Part shown: positions 18,989-27,589 of the stretch, one piece after another
How positions within the stretch are numbered: the first letter of the stretch is position 1
Layout of the letters: the number at the start of each line of letters is the position of its first letter
Origin: Methylomonas sp. MK1
GTDB taxonomy: Bacteria > Pseudomonadota > Gammaproteobacteria > Methylococcales > Methylomonadaceae
Direction of reading: 5' to 3'
NCBI RefSeq assembly: GCF_000365425.1
Contig: NZ_AQOV01000001.1
Coordinates: forward strand, 2,666,001 to 2,730,000
Length of the DNA: 64,000 bases
Translations under genes and position numbers: made by a program
The notes under the pieces: model-generated
What the model was told of the DNA's origin: nothing
The model's database searches: none
The model's input: only the letters and a program-made list of their open reading frames with translations

Positions 18989-19168
18989 GTCGTCCCCCTT
19001 ATCGCCGTTAGATAAGGGCTTTTTAACAACAAAATCGTCGCAAGGAAAGGCCAATCGAATGGCACTATTTCACAGCGAATCGATTCCTGAGTTTGCGGGC
19101 AGATTGAATCAAGAATACACCTGGCTATTCAGTAGGTGTTCAGTGACAACTTTCCGTCTTATTATCGA

Positions 19169-19681
19169 TTAAGGCTGGCGGTGGCCGTGGTGCATATGCT
19201 GTCCGCCGGGCACTGCATGACGGGCGTGATCGCTGAGTTGGGCATCGAAATAGCTGTGTACCGCTGCTATCATCTGTTTATCTTCCGTTCGATACTCGAT
19301 TTCCGCGCCGTTCGGCAAATCCCGATACACAAAACTGACTGTTCCGGCAGCGGACGCCAAGGCTTTAAGCCCCGGCATATCATCACCATGAATGCGGCGC
19401 GGCCCGGAAAAATCGCCTTTGGCAAACCCCGCAGCCAGTTGCGCCAGGTGGCTGCGCGCCAAGCCGATTTGCTCAGTATCCGCAACATCTTTGGCAATGA
19501 CTTGCTGGATGCCGCCGGTGTCGGTTTTATTAAAAATATGTAAGGTTTTTTCCAGGTCAAACGGCATGACATGGCTGCCACGTTCTTGCACTTCGTCCAG
19601 TCGTGCCGGATCGAAAGGCGGGATCGCCTGGACCATGGGTACGATTAGCACCAACACAGCGAGTAATAAAGATCTGTGCAT
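19169..19681 (-). CDS. Periplasmic protein with His/Met-rich tail, unknown function
   Basis: 170 residues. The start at 19681 is chosen because AAAGGA lies just upstream and the product then opens with a clean signal peptide (MHRSLLLAVLVLIVPMVQA). The mature part has no domain I can name. The C-terminus GGQHMHHGHRQP is histidine-rich and probably binds metal. It is the last gene downstream of the multicopper oxidase and HMA-SafE genes on the same strand, which suggests a role in periplasmic copper handling (inference). Confidence 0.6.
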   Translation of the reverse strand: MHRSLLLAVLVLIVPMVQAIPPFDPARLDEVQERGSHVMPFDLEKTLHIFNKTDTGGIQQVIAKDVADTEQIGLARSHLAQLAAGFAKGDFSGPRRIHGDDMPGLKALASAAGTVSFVYRDLPNGAEIEYRTEDKQMIAAVHSYFDAQLSDHARHAVPGGQHMHHGHRQP

Positions 19682-19886
19682 CTTTGTTGTCCTTTGCGAA
19701 TGTATCCTGATGGGGCGTAGGTTGATAATAGCTCTTTTAACCGTCGACAGCGAAGCTTCGCCTTTATCCGTAAAACCTGCCTGCTCAGATATCGCCACTT
19801 GGCTTGCGAATAATGACAGTCGATAAGGCGAACAACAAAATCGCCACGTTAGGCTGGTAACGGGCTTGAACATCCAATACGTTAAC

Positions 19887-20918
19887 TCACTTTCCGGGCT
19901 GGGTATGCGCCGGCATCGCCGCAGACATAGGATCTGCTTGGACGATTTTCAAGCCGCGCTGCGCCATCATGACGCCCATCGCGATAACCAATATTGCGGA
20001 TACTTTTACCAGTTGCCGCATAAAAACCGGCGACAACAAGCTGGCGAAAAACCCAAAGCCCAACAACGGTGCCAAAGTACCGAGGCCAAACCAGAATAGG
20101 ATCAGCGCACCCTGCACCGGGTCGCCGCTGCCGGCGGCCATCACATACATGGCCTGTAGCGGCCCGCAGCCCAGCAATAAGCCCGTCAACAAGCCGGTAC
20201 GCAAAGCACTGCGTGGCTTGCGCATTTCATCTGCAAGCTGGCGATTGACTGCCTTGGGCATGCGCAAAGTAAAGCGGCGCAAGACGGCAAAGAAGCCGAG
20301 CATCTTCAGACCGTATAGCAACAGAAATACGCTAGCGGCTAAAGCCAGCCCGCCTCGTATCTGCGGGGTAATAGCGATGGTGGCGCCTAACAGGCCAAAC
20401 CCAGCGCCGAGGGCGCTGTAGGACAAGGTCTTGCCGAATGCGTAACTTAAATGCGCCAGCAATTGGCGGGTTTGGGGTTTGGCGGGATCGGTATAACCCA
20501 CCACAAAACCACCACACATGCCGATACAATGAAAACCCGTGAGAAAACCGATGCCCAGCAACACCGCTTGATCCATATGCGGTGTGATTTGTTGCATCAC
20601 GCCCGGCATCAAACTCTTGCCCCAGAATGCCACGCCACCGACCACTAGCAATAACAACAGAAAAATCAACAGGCCTTTCAGCTTACCGCTAGCAGCGGGT
20701 GGCGTCAGTTCCACGCCGTAACCCTTGGCGCAAATGGCTTGGTGCAGCGCCGCCTCGTTGGTAAGTTGATCGTCGAATTGCACGTCAACCGTCGCTCGCG
20801 CATAGCTGACCTCTACCCTTATCACACCCGGCAAATTAATCAGCGCGAGGCGAATGGTGTCTTCACAACCAGGGCAGTGCATGCCCTCGACTGTTAAATG
20901 CCTGTTGATCACCGTCAT
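19887..20918 (-). CDS. HMA-domain fused to SafE/UreH-like membrane protein (copper related)
   Basis: 343 residues. An N-terminal heavy-metal-associated domain carries GMHCPGC (residues 12-18), the Cu(I)-binding CxxC loop. After a membrane helix (about 84-102) comes a six-helix SafE/UreH/DsbD-type domain with GFLTGFHCIGMCGGFVVGY and a later LLGCGPLQAMY. Such fusions are usually annotated as sulfite exporter TauE/SafE family, but the HMA domain points to copper transfer across the inner membrane. It lies 31 bp downstream of the multicopper oxidase on the same strand, so probably in the same operon. Confidence 0.78.
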   Translation of the reverse strand: MTVINRHLTVEGMHCPGCEDTIRLALINLPGVIRVEVSYARATVDVQFDDQLTNEAALHQAICAKGYGVELTPPAASGKLKGLLIFLLLLLVVGGVAFWGKSLMPGVMQQITPHMDQAVLLGIGFLTGFHCIGMCGGFVVGYTDPAKPQTRQLLAHLSYAFGKTLSYSALGAGFGLLGATIAITPQIRGGLALAASVFLLLYGLKMLGFFAVLRRFTLRMPKAVNRQLADEMRKPRSALRTGLLTGLLLGCGPLQAMYVMAAGSGDPVQGALILFWFGLGTLAPLLGFGFFASLLSPVFMRQLVKVSAILVIAMGVMMAQRGLKIVQADPMSAAMPAHTQPGK

Positions 20919-20949
20919 ATCCCGCTCCCTGCCAATTAGCGTCGTCTGC

Positions 20950-22791
20950 TCATCCCACCAAGAAATCGCGCATCATGCCCATATCTTCGTGTTCCAGGTT
21001 GTGGCAGTGGTACATAAACAAACCTTTAAAATCCTGAAAGGGCTTGATGATTTTTACCCGCTCGCCAGGCATGACCAGCACTGTATCTTTCCAGCCGCCT
21101 TCGATAAAACCCTCTTTAACCGTTGCGTAATCTGCACTTTCGTTATTGGCGATGGTTCGGCTCAGGATTTGAAAATATTGGCCGTGCAAATGAATCGGAT
21201 GCGCCATAGACATCATCATGCCCATGCCACCGCCCATGCCTCCCATGCCACCCATCTGATGACCGCCGGTGTCGTCGCTATCGCCGCCATGGCGCATGCC
21301 CATCATACCCATGCGCCGATGACCACCCTCGCCTTGCTTGTTATCATCATCGTGTCGCATGCCACCCCTCATGCCCATGCCGCCCATTTTGTGGCTACCG
21401 GAATCGGCCTTCTCTGCACCTTGGTGTTCGCCACTGGCTTTCTCCCCATGACCGCCGCCACCGTGCGCATGAAAAATCTCCAGCAATTGCACGGTATTCA
21501 GTGGAATGCGCTCACTCGGCAAAATATCGTTATAAGCATAGGGCCGACCATTTAAAACCATGCGCATCGGTCCTTCCGAAATAGCGATAGGCACCGGTTT
21601 ACCAGGATTGGCCGTGTCGCTTAAGCCGTAATGGTGAATTTGCGCCAAACTGTTGGGCAATTTCGGACTATCGCTTACTTGCCGGGTGACTTTCACCGTA
21701 AAAATTGGATAGTCGCTACCCACCGGCAAGGTACTGCCGTGCATACCCATGCCGCCGCCCATGCGCCCATGTTCACCTTGGCCACCGCCCATCATTCCCG
21801 GCAATACGCCGGAAAAAGAACGGCTGCGCAACACCAACTGAGAGCCGACTTTACGCCCGCTGAAATCCGCCCAAATATCCAAACGCTCGCCGGGGGCCAG
21901 CATCACGTAAGGTTTATTGACCGGAGCCTCCAGCAAACCGCCATCGGTGCCGATGACAGTGACGGGCGATTTGTCGTCCCAAGCCAGTTTGTAGATGCGC
22001 GCCGTTGAGCCGTTGAGGACGCGGAAACGATAAGCTCGACTGGCTACGTCGAGCTGAAAATTCGGGCGACCGTTCACCAAAATCCGGTCGCCGTAAAAAC
22101 CCATCATCCGATCGCGCATGTGTCGCACGTAGACGAGTTGGTTATTGTCGTCAAACAATTTATCTTGAATCACGATCGGGACTTCGTATTCGCCGCGGGG
22201 CAATTCCAGACGCCGTTCTTCCTCGTCGTTGACCAAAATGGCGCCCGCCAAACCGTGATAAACCTGTTCCGCAGTAGTGTTGTGCGGGTGCGGGTGGTAG
22301 ATATTCATGCTGGCCCGGTTGAGCATTTCAAACTCATACACAAACACTTGACCGCTATCTATCGTGTACAGCGGATGACCATCCACTTCGGCAGGCACGT
22401 GCAAACCATGCCAATGGGTAATGCTGGGTTCGTTAAGCTGATTGTGCAGATTGATTCGAATCTTCTGGCCTTTCTCGAAGCGCAGCACCGGCCCTAAATA
22501 GGAACCCGGAATTTCGGTTAAGGTTTGCGCCGGTCCCTTCACCAACTTGGCAAAGTATTGCTGCACCCGCGTAGGCTGACCCGGCAAAATAGCGACCGAG
22601 CCAGGTTTGCAGATTAAGTCCAATTCCACATCCGGTTGAAAATTGGCCGAGGCTTTTCGCGGCGGTATTTTGGGCATGTCGCCCATATTTTCCATGGCCC
22701 GCAACCACGCTGGCGTTGCTGCCCACGCCATTAATCCGGCGCCACTTTGCGCAAAAAAGCGCCGACGGGACTTATTGAATGAATAAGACAT
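20950..22791 (-). CDS. Tat-exported multicopper oxidase (CopA/CueO-like) with Met/His-rich insert
   Basis: 613 residues. A twin-arginine signal (SRRRFFAQSG) directs folded export to the periplasm. Cupredoxin motifs carry the copper ligands: HWHGLHVP and HPHPH in domain 1, HPIHLHG and YHCHNLEHEDMGMM in domain 3, i.e. the T1 site with axial Met and the trinuclear site. Between the last two lies an unusually long Met/His/Gly-rich segment (about residues 440-525) that probably binds extra Cu(I), as in CueO/CopA. Likely oxidises Cu(I) for detoxification, plausible in a methanotroph that imports copper for methane monooxygenase. First gene of the copper set. Confidence 0.88.
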   Translation of the reverse strand: MSYSFNKSRRRFFAQSGAGLMAWAATPAWLRAMENMGDMPKIPPRKASANFQPDVELDLICKPGSVAILPGQPTRVQQYFAKLVKGPAQTLTEIPGSYLGPVLRFEKGQKIRINLHNQLNEPSITHWHGLHVPAEVDGHPLYTIDSGQVFVYEFEMLNRASMNIYHPHPHNTTAEQVYHGLAGAILVNDEEERRLELPRGEYEVPIVIQDKLFDDNNQLVYVRHMRDRMMGFYGDRILVNGRPNFQLDVASRAYRFRVLNGSTARIYKLAWDDKSPVTVIGTDGGLLEAPVNKPYVMLAPGERLDIWADFSGRKVGSQLVLRSRSFSGVLPGMMGGGQGEHGRMGGGMGMHGSTLPVGSDYPIFTVKVTRQVSDSPKLPNSLAQIHHYGLSDTANPGKPVPIAISEGPMRMVLNGRPYAYNDILPSERIPLNTVQLLEIFHAHGGGGHGEKASGEHQGAEKADSGSHKMGGMGMRGGMRHDDDNKQGEGGHRRMGMMGMRHGGDSDDTGGHQMGGMGGMGGGMGMMMSMAHPIHLHGQYFQILSRTIANNESADYATVKEGFIEGGWKDTVLVMPGERVKIIKPFQDFKGLFMYHCHNLEHEDMGMMRDFLVG

Positions 22792-22892
22792 ATACCCTCC
22801 TCAAACGATTTTTATAGTTATGCGCCAAGCGGTTAACACCGGATGACGAAAGTGACGGTCTAACACAACCGTCAATATTAGTCTAGCCTAAT

Positions 22893-23819
22893 TTACAGGT
22901 GTTGCCGAGGCGACATTGGCACCGCGCCTATATGCGGTTTGCGGCTATGAATACGATTGCCGATTAGGCCTAGCGCCAAGACGGCGGCTAAGCCGGCCAG
23001 CACCCGTCGCCAGGCAAGCTCGCCATCCTGCCACACCGCTAAGGATGCCAACAGTTGCCAACTCAAGGCGTTAAACAACACGTAAACCGCCACCACCATC
23101 ACGAACCAACCAAACCCGCGCCGTAACACTGCCGCACTAATAAAATTGGATAACCAGCCGCCCAGAAAACTGCCGCACACCGCACCGGCTGTGACCAATA
23201 TCATCAACTCGATATCCAACTGAGCGTGATTGGCGTATCCGCTCAAGCCGGCGGTGGCGTTCATCACGATAACCAGTAACGAGGTACCGATTGCCGCCGG
23301 CATCGGCAAACCCACCAACAAGGTCAATGCCGGCACGATCAAAAAGCCGCCACCGACCCCCACTAACCCGGTCAAACCGCCGACCAAAACCCCATCGAAT
23401 AACAAGCGCAATATCGGTGTCTGTAAAGGACACATTGGTAATGCCTGCTCAATAGTTGTCTCGCTAGGCGCTTTCTTGAAGATCATCGCCAGGCCGGTCA
23501 ACAAGGTAATCGCTCCAAAAAACACCATTAGCCATTCGCCGGAAAAATGCCCGGCCAAGCGACCGCCGCCAAATGCGCCTAACATGCCGGCCAAACCGAA
23601 TACCAGCGCGCTTTTCCAGCAAACATGGCCGCGCCGCGCATGCGGAAGCAATGCCATCAGACTGGATACGCCCACCACCACAAATGAGGTGACAATGGCT
23701 GTCTTGGGCGGCACATGCAGCACGTATACCAGCATCGGTACCGTCAAAATTGAACCGCCGCCACCCAACAAGCCCAGCAGCAAGCCGATACAGATTGCCA
23801 AGATCAGCGTCAGGATCAT
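22893..23819 (-). CDS. TauE/SafE family sulfite/organosulfonate exporter-like permease
   Basis: 308 residues, about eight membrane helices with the glycine-rich paired repeats of TauE/SafE (GLLGGGGSILTVPMLVY near the N-terminus and GLVGVGGGFLIVPALTL in the middle). It lies 13 bp downstream of the ETHE1-type dioxygenase gene, so both share the sigma54 promoter at 24572-24588. Given that context it probably exports sulfite or thiosulfate made by persulfide oxidation (inference). Confidence 0.82.
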   Translation of the reverse strand: MILTLILAICIGLLLGLLGGGGSILTVPMLVYVLHVPPKTAIVTSFVVVGVSSLMALLPHARRGHVCWKSALVFGLAGMLGAFGGGRLAGHFSGEWLMVFFGAITLLTGLAMIFKKAPSETTIEQALPMCPLQTPILRLLFDGVLVGGLTGLVGVGGGFLIVPALTLLVGLPMPAAIGTSLLVIVMNATAGLSGYANHAQLDIELMILVTAGAVCGSFLGGWLSNFISAAVLRRGFGWFVMVVAVYVLFNALSWQLLASLAVWQDGELAWRRVLAGLAAVLALGLIGNRIHSRKPHIGAVPMSPRQHL

Positions 23820-23832
23820 CGGTTAACTCCGC

Positions 23833-24525
23833 CTACTCGGCCAGCGTCCCACAAGACTGATTGGCCGGCAGCGCCTGATCGATAAACTTGGGATAAGCCA
23901 ACTTCAATTCGCTCATGATCGCTATGAACTCAGCACGCGTGCGGCCTTGACCCACGCGGGGGTTTTTAGCCATTTCCTGTTTGATAGTAGACACGGTATT
24001 ACCCTGGTAATCGTGTCCCGGATAAACCAAAGTATCAGGGGGCAAAGTAAATAATTTGCCGGTGATACTGTCGTAAAGCTGGCCGGCATCGCCTTGCTGG
24101 AAGTCGGTGCGACCGCTGCCGCCGATCAGCAAGGCATCGCCGGTAAACACCCGATCAGCCATCACATAACTAACGCAACCTCCGGTATGGCCGGGGGTAT
24201 GCCGCACCTGAATATCCAGATCGCCCACTTGCAACAACACGCCGTCGGTGACTAGCAAATCCGCGCAGAGCGCGCCTGCATCCCTATGCACAACACTCTT
24301 ACTGCCAAGCTTTTCCCGCAACAAACCGGCACCGGTAATATGATCGGCGTGCACATGAGTTTCCAGGGTGTAAATCAGTTTTAAATCCAAGCTTTGCAGT
24401 AAATCGATATAAATCGGCAGCTCCGAAGCGACCGGATCGATCAGGCAGGCGCGACGGCTACGTTCACAGCCCAACAAATAACTGTAGGTGGAGGTTTCTG
24501 TTTCGAAGAGTTGTCTGAAAATCAT
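23833..24525 (-). CDS. ETHE1-type persulfide dioxygenase (MBL fold)
   Basis: 230 residues. The metallo-beta-lactamase motif T-H57-V-H59-A-D61-H62 is followed by HTPGHTGG, FTGDALLIGG-GRTDF and YPGHDYQG, the set seen in ETHE1/persulfide dioxygenases, which oxidise glutathione persulfide to sulfite with a mononuclear iron. It lacks a rhodanese or DUF442 fusion. It opens the transcript that continues into the TauE/SafE permease and has a near-consensus sigma54 promoter upstream. The divergent regulator at 24821 is FisR-like. Together these form a sulfane-sulfur detoxification module. Confidence 0.85.
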   Translation of the reverse strand: MIFRQLFETETSTYSYLLGCERSRRACLIDPVASELPIYIDLLQSLDLKLIYTLETHVHADHITGAGLLREKLGSKSVVHRDAGALCADLLVTDGVLLQVGDLDIQVRHTPGHTGGCVSYVMADRVFTGDALLIGGSGRTDFQQGDAGQLYDSITGKLFTLPPDTLVYPGHDYQGNTVSTIKQEMAKNPRVGQGRTRAEFIAIMSELKLAYPKFIDQALPANQSCGTLAE

Positions 24526-24571
24526 GACCTGCCTCGTTTATCGCAAAATAAGAAGAATATAGTGTTTGTAT

Positions 24572-24588
24572 ATCAATACTCGTGCCAG
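24572..24588 (-). promoter_or_regulatory. Sigma54 (-24/-12) promoter of the persulfide dioxygenase operon
   Basis: On the minus strand the sequence reads CTGGCACGAGTATTGAT, matching YTGGCACG-N4-TTGCW at every position but one (-12 GC is GA). It ends about 46 bp before the dioxygenase start, leaving room for a short leader. A sigma54 activator gene is divergent from it. Confidence 0.72.
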
Positions 24589-24748
24589 CTTATCGGCAGC
24601 CTTTATCTCCGCACAACTTATAAAATCAGCTCTGCAGAACATGGGCTAAATACATATATACATTTGTTTTAACTGAACATTTTATTTTCACCGATCAGCG
24701 TGATAAGTCGATAGATTTTTAGGGTGGCCTCGCAATGGTTACAGATGA

Positions 24749-24804
24749 TGTTTCAATATGAAATACTGAAACAATGCTGATACACTTGAAACACCAATGA
24801 AACA
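24749..24804. promoter_or_regulatory. Four TGAAACA half-sites, candidate activator binding sites
   Basis: TGTTTCA (24749-24755) and TGAAACA (24767-24773) form a palindrome with an 11-bp spacer. Further TGAAACA copies lie at 24787-24793 and 24798-24804. Direct copies start 20 and 11 bp apart, close to helical repeats. They lie 160-230 bp upstream of the sigma54 promoter and just before the activator gene, fitting enhancer binding with autoregulation (inference). Confidence 0.6.
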
Positions 24805-24820
24805 AACTGAGATTTAGCGC

Positions 24821-26176
24821 ATGGCATCCTCCTCGCCCCTATTCAAACGTTGGCTCGGCCAAATCGGCGCCGATCAAGTCGTAGAAGTGTTGACCGACTT
24901 ATTCGAAAGCGGCGCGGCCTTTATCGTGGACAGTAATAGCGACATCTTGCTATGGAGCAAAGGCGCCGAACAATTGTTCGGCTTGAGCGCGACCGAGACG
25001 ATCGGCAAGCCTTGCAAAACCGCACTGAATTGCGACAGCGACAACGACCCCTGCAACTTGGCCGAACTCGGCATCGTCAAGTCGCAAGCGGTACGGATAC
25101 ATCGCCCGGATGGCCGGACGCTGAATTGTTATCGAACCGCCCGCGCCTTCTACGACAGCAATGGCGGCTTCGCCGGAGCGATTGAGTTTTTGCAACCACA
25201 AAGCGACACCCCCCCCGAGCAAAAGCCGGACGACAGCGACAGCTTTCACGGCATTCTGTCGCGTGACCCGGCGATGAAAGAGGCCATCAAAATCATCCGC
25301 AACGTCGCCGAAACCGAAGCCACCGTGCTAATCCGCGGCGAATCTGGCACCGGTAAGGAGATGGTGGCGCATGCATTGCACCTGGAAAGCCCGCGTCACT
25401 ATCAGCCGTTTCTAGCGATCAACTGCGCGGCCTTGACCCCCAGCCTGTTGGAAAGCGAGTTATTTGGTCATGTGAAAGGTGCATTCACCGGCGCGGTGCG
25501 CAACCATGCCGGCTTGTTTCAACGTGCCAACGGCGGCACGCTGTTTTTGGACGAGATAGCCGAGTTGCCATTGGAACTGCAAGCCAAACTATTGCGCGTG
25601 ATACAAGAACGCAATTTCATCCCGGTAGGTGGCGATAGCGCGGTCAGCGTCGATGTGCGGATTATCGCCGCCACACATAGATCGCTACGCGAAGAGGTCA
25701 AGGCCGGCCGGTTTCGAGAGGATTTGATGTACCGCTTACGGGTCGTGCCGATCTTTCTGCCGCCGTTGCGCGAACGTCGCCAGGACATCAGCCTGTTGCT
25801 GCAACATCTGATAGACCGGCATAACACCCAAGGCCATCGCCATATCGACAGCATCGCGCCGGAAGCGATGCGCCTGCTGCTGGATTACCGGTGGCCGGGC
25901 AATGTCCGGGAACTGAATAATGTCGTCGAATACGCTTATGCGGTCGGCCGCGACAGCGAGCTGAGCATAGGCGATTTGCCGCCCGAGTTCCGCGAACCGC
26001 TTAGACCGACAGCAACGCTTGACCAGCGCCTTGCACCGCGCCCAAAAAGTCAAAACGAAGCGGAATTGATCCGAGAAGCCTTGGAAAATAACCCGGACAA
26101 TCTGGAACAGGCCGCGCAATATGCGGGGATGAGTCGGGCGACTTTTTGGCGGAAGCGGCGGAAGTATGGTTTATAA
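24821..26176 (+). CDS. FisR-like sigma54-dependent activator (PAS-AAA+-Fis)
   Basis: 451 residues. An N-terminal PAS-like sensor (about 20-130) contains C65, C71, C78 and C103. A sigma54 AAA+ domain follows (about 145-375) with Walker A GESGTGKE, the sigma54-contacting GAFTGA loop and a Walker B TLFLDEIAEL. The C-terminal Fis-type HTH (about 410-451) has AAQYAGMSRATFWRKRRKY. Clustered cysteines in the sensor and the divergent persulfide dioxygenase with its sigma54 promoter match FisR, which senses sulfane sulfur through cysteines. Cysteine spacing is not identical to what I recall for FisR, so the exact ortholog call is tentative. Confidence 0.82.
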   Translation: MASSSPLFKRWLGQIGADQVVEVLTDLFESGAAFIVDSNSDILLWSKGAEQLFGLSATETIGKPCKTALNCDSDNDPCNLAELGIVKSQAVRIHRPDGRTLNCYRTARAFYDSNGGFAGAIEFLQPQSDTPPEQKPDDSDSFHGILSRDPAMKEAIKIIRNVAETEATVLIRGESGTGKEMVAHALHLESPRHYQPFLAINCAALTPSLLESELFGHVKGAFTGAVRNHAGLFQRANGGTLFLDEIAELPLELQAKLLRVIQERNFIPVGGDSAVSVDVRIIAATHRSLREEVKAGRFREDLMYRLRVVPIFLPPLRERRQDISLLLQHLIDRHNTQGHRHIDSIAPEAMRLLLDYRWPGNVRELNNVVEYAYAVGRDSELSIGDLPPEFREPLRPTATLDQRLAPRPKSQNEAELIREALENNPDNLEQAAQYAGMSRATFWRKRRKYGL

Positions 26177-26284
26177 ATTTGCTTTATTGGCGGGTTAATC
26201 GCGTCAACGCCACACCAATATCGTATTGACGTCCTATTGATTGCGTCTTATGGTGTAGCTCCATTCATCAATGGGAGTCTATTC

Positions 26285-26470
26285 ATGCAAACACCCACTC
26301 TAAAACAGGAAGCGCTGGAATCGATTGACCGTTTGCCTGACAACGCAGACATTGACGAAATCATGTATCAGCTTTACGTCGTCGACAAGTTACGTAAAAG
26401 CCGCGAAGCTATCACTGAAGGCCAATTCATTCACCACGAAGAGCTCAAGCGCGAAATCGAACAATGGTGA
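26285..26470 (+). CDS. Probable antitoxin of a RelE/ParE-type pair
   Basis: 61 residues from the ATG at 26285, preceded by GGGAG. Small and acidic, with LPDNADIDEIMYQLYVVDKL and an HHEELKREIEQW tail; I cannot assign an antitoxin DNA-binding fold. It is called from context: its stop lies inside the start of the toxin gene (7-bp overlap), the usual layout of type II modules. Confidence 0.65.
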   Translation: MQTPTLKQEALESIDRLPDNADIDEIMYQLYVVDKLRKSREAITEGQFIHHEELKREIEQW

Positions 26471-26760
26471 TTGTTTGGTCAAAACCCGCGCGCGAAGACC
26501 TCCACTCGATACATCAATTTATTGCTCGTGATTCCAAACTCTACGCAAACCGCGTAACGCAAGACATTCTCGCTAAAGTGGATGTACTGGCGACCATGCC
26601 AAAGCTGGGCCGGACAGTTTCCGAAATTGGCGAGGAAAATGTGCGCGAAATCGGCATATATTCATACCGGATACTTTACGAAATAATCGGCGAAACTGTT
26701 TATATCCATGGCGTAATCCACAAGCGACGAGACTTCAAACAGGAAGATCTGCAACGCTAA
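26464..26760 (+). CDS. RelE/ParE family toxin
   Basis: 98 residues. The fold pattern is that of RelE/ParE: VIVWSKPAREDLHSIHQFIA at the N-terminus, then helices, and a C-terminal YRILYEII followed by VYIHGVIHKRRD. ParE members poison gyrase and RelE members cut mRNA on the ribosome; sequence alone does not decide here. It overlaps the antitoxin gene by 7 bp. The pair sits between the sulfur module and the N-ATPase operon. Confidence 0.78.
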   Translation: MVIVWSKPAREDLHSIHQFIARDSKLYANRVTQDILAKVDVLATMPKLGRTVSEIGEENVREIGIYSYRILYEIIGETVYIHGVIHKRRDFKQEDLQR

Positions 26761-26800
26761 TAAGCTCTGAACAGCTCATATTAGACTACAGCCGAATTAT

Positions 26801-27589
26801 CTAACGCCGTCCCACCATCAACTCGATTTCCTCGACGATTTCTTCCTGGCGCAGCCGATTGCGTTGTCGTTGTAATTCTTCGCCGCCGCGCTCAAGATGT
26901 CGCAACGCGGTTTCCATCTGCATCAGCCGCATGTGGTTTTCCACCCGAATCGAGCGCAACAATAAGGCCAGCAAGCTGTGAAACAGATAATGTTCGGCAA
27001 CGCCTTGAGCCACTTCCGCTGCCGGTGCAAACGTCAACGGCGGGTTTGGCCTGGCGCTACTAGCCACATCCGACAGCGGCCAAAGACGTTGGCTGCGCGC
27101 ACCTTGTTCGTCACGCACACAGGCTATCAAGCCGAACTCGACACCTCGCAGTTCCGCGACCGCCGTCAGAATACTATCTATCGCCGCCGGGGCATCCAGG
27201 CCGCCGTCGGCGCCGCGCAGCCGTTGCAGCGCGGTGCGCTCCTCAACCATTTGGTGCAGGCGTTCACCAACGAGAATCAATGGGCCTTGCTGAGTGGATT
27301 CTGTTCGCCAATAGCGCATCACGTCTTCGTTAAAGCTGCCGCAAAAACCGCGCACCGAACCGAATAACAGCCAAATATCGTCGGCGGGCCGACTTGAAAC
27401 CGGCTCCGGTAAGCTGTCGGCCAAATCAGTCAAGGCCGTCTGCAACGATTGCACCACTTGTTGCTGCGCGGCTTCGCGCTTACCCACTTTCCGTAGCTCG
27501 GCCAAGGCAAAACTGCGCATCGCCCCCAGGATGCCGGACAAATCGTCGAACAAGGCTAATCGCGCCTCGACTTCCCGACGCTGGCTCAT
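26801..27589 (-). CDS. atpG: N-ATPase subunit gamma
   Basis: 262 residues. The N-terminal helix ([28 protein letters not shown]) and the C-terminal helix ([19 protein letters not shown]) form the central-stalk coiled coil, with a short Rossmann part between. It resembles the divergent gamma of N-type (Na+-translocating) F-ATPases more than housekeeping AtpG. The ATG overlaps the alpha stop by 4 bp, and it is the last gene of the operon, as in other N-ATPase loci. Confidence 0.8.
   Translation of the reverse strand: MSQRREVEARLALFDDLSGILGAMRSFALAELRKVGKREAAQQQVVQSLQTALTDLADSLPEPVSSRPADDIWLLFGSVRGFCGSFNEDVMRYWRTESTQQGPLILVGERLHQMVEERTALQRLRGADGGLDAPAAIDSILTAVAELRGVEFGLIACVRDEQGARSQRLWPLSDVASSARPNPPLTFAPAAEVAQGVAEHYLFHSLLALLLRSIRVENHMRLMQMETALRHLERGGEELQRQRNRLRQEEIVEEIELMVGRR

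Noticed and set aside
18989..19054. 22-residue longer start for the KAP/Ycf48 fusion
   Set aside because: The downstream ATG has an excellent AAGGGGG site at good spacing; the extension adds only a non-hydrophobic stretch.
20854..21555. Plus-strand 233-residue frame opposite the multicopper oxidase
   Set aside because: It is the His/Met-rich codon shadow of the real gene (runs of HAHATH) and has no start site.
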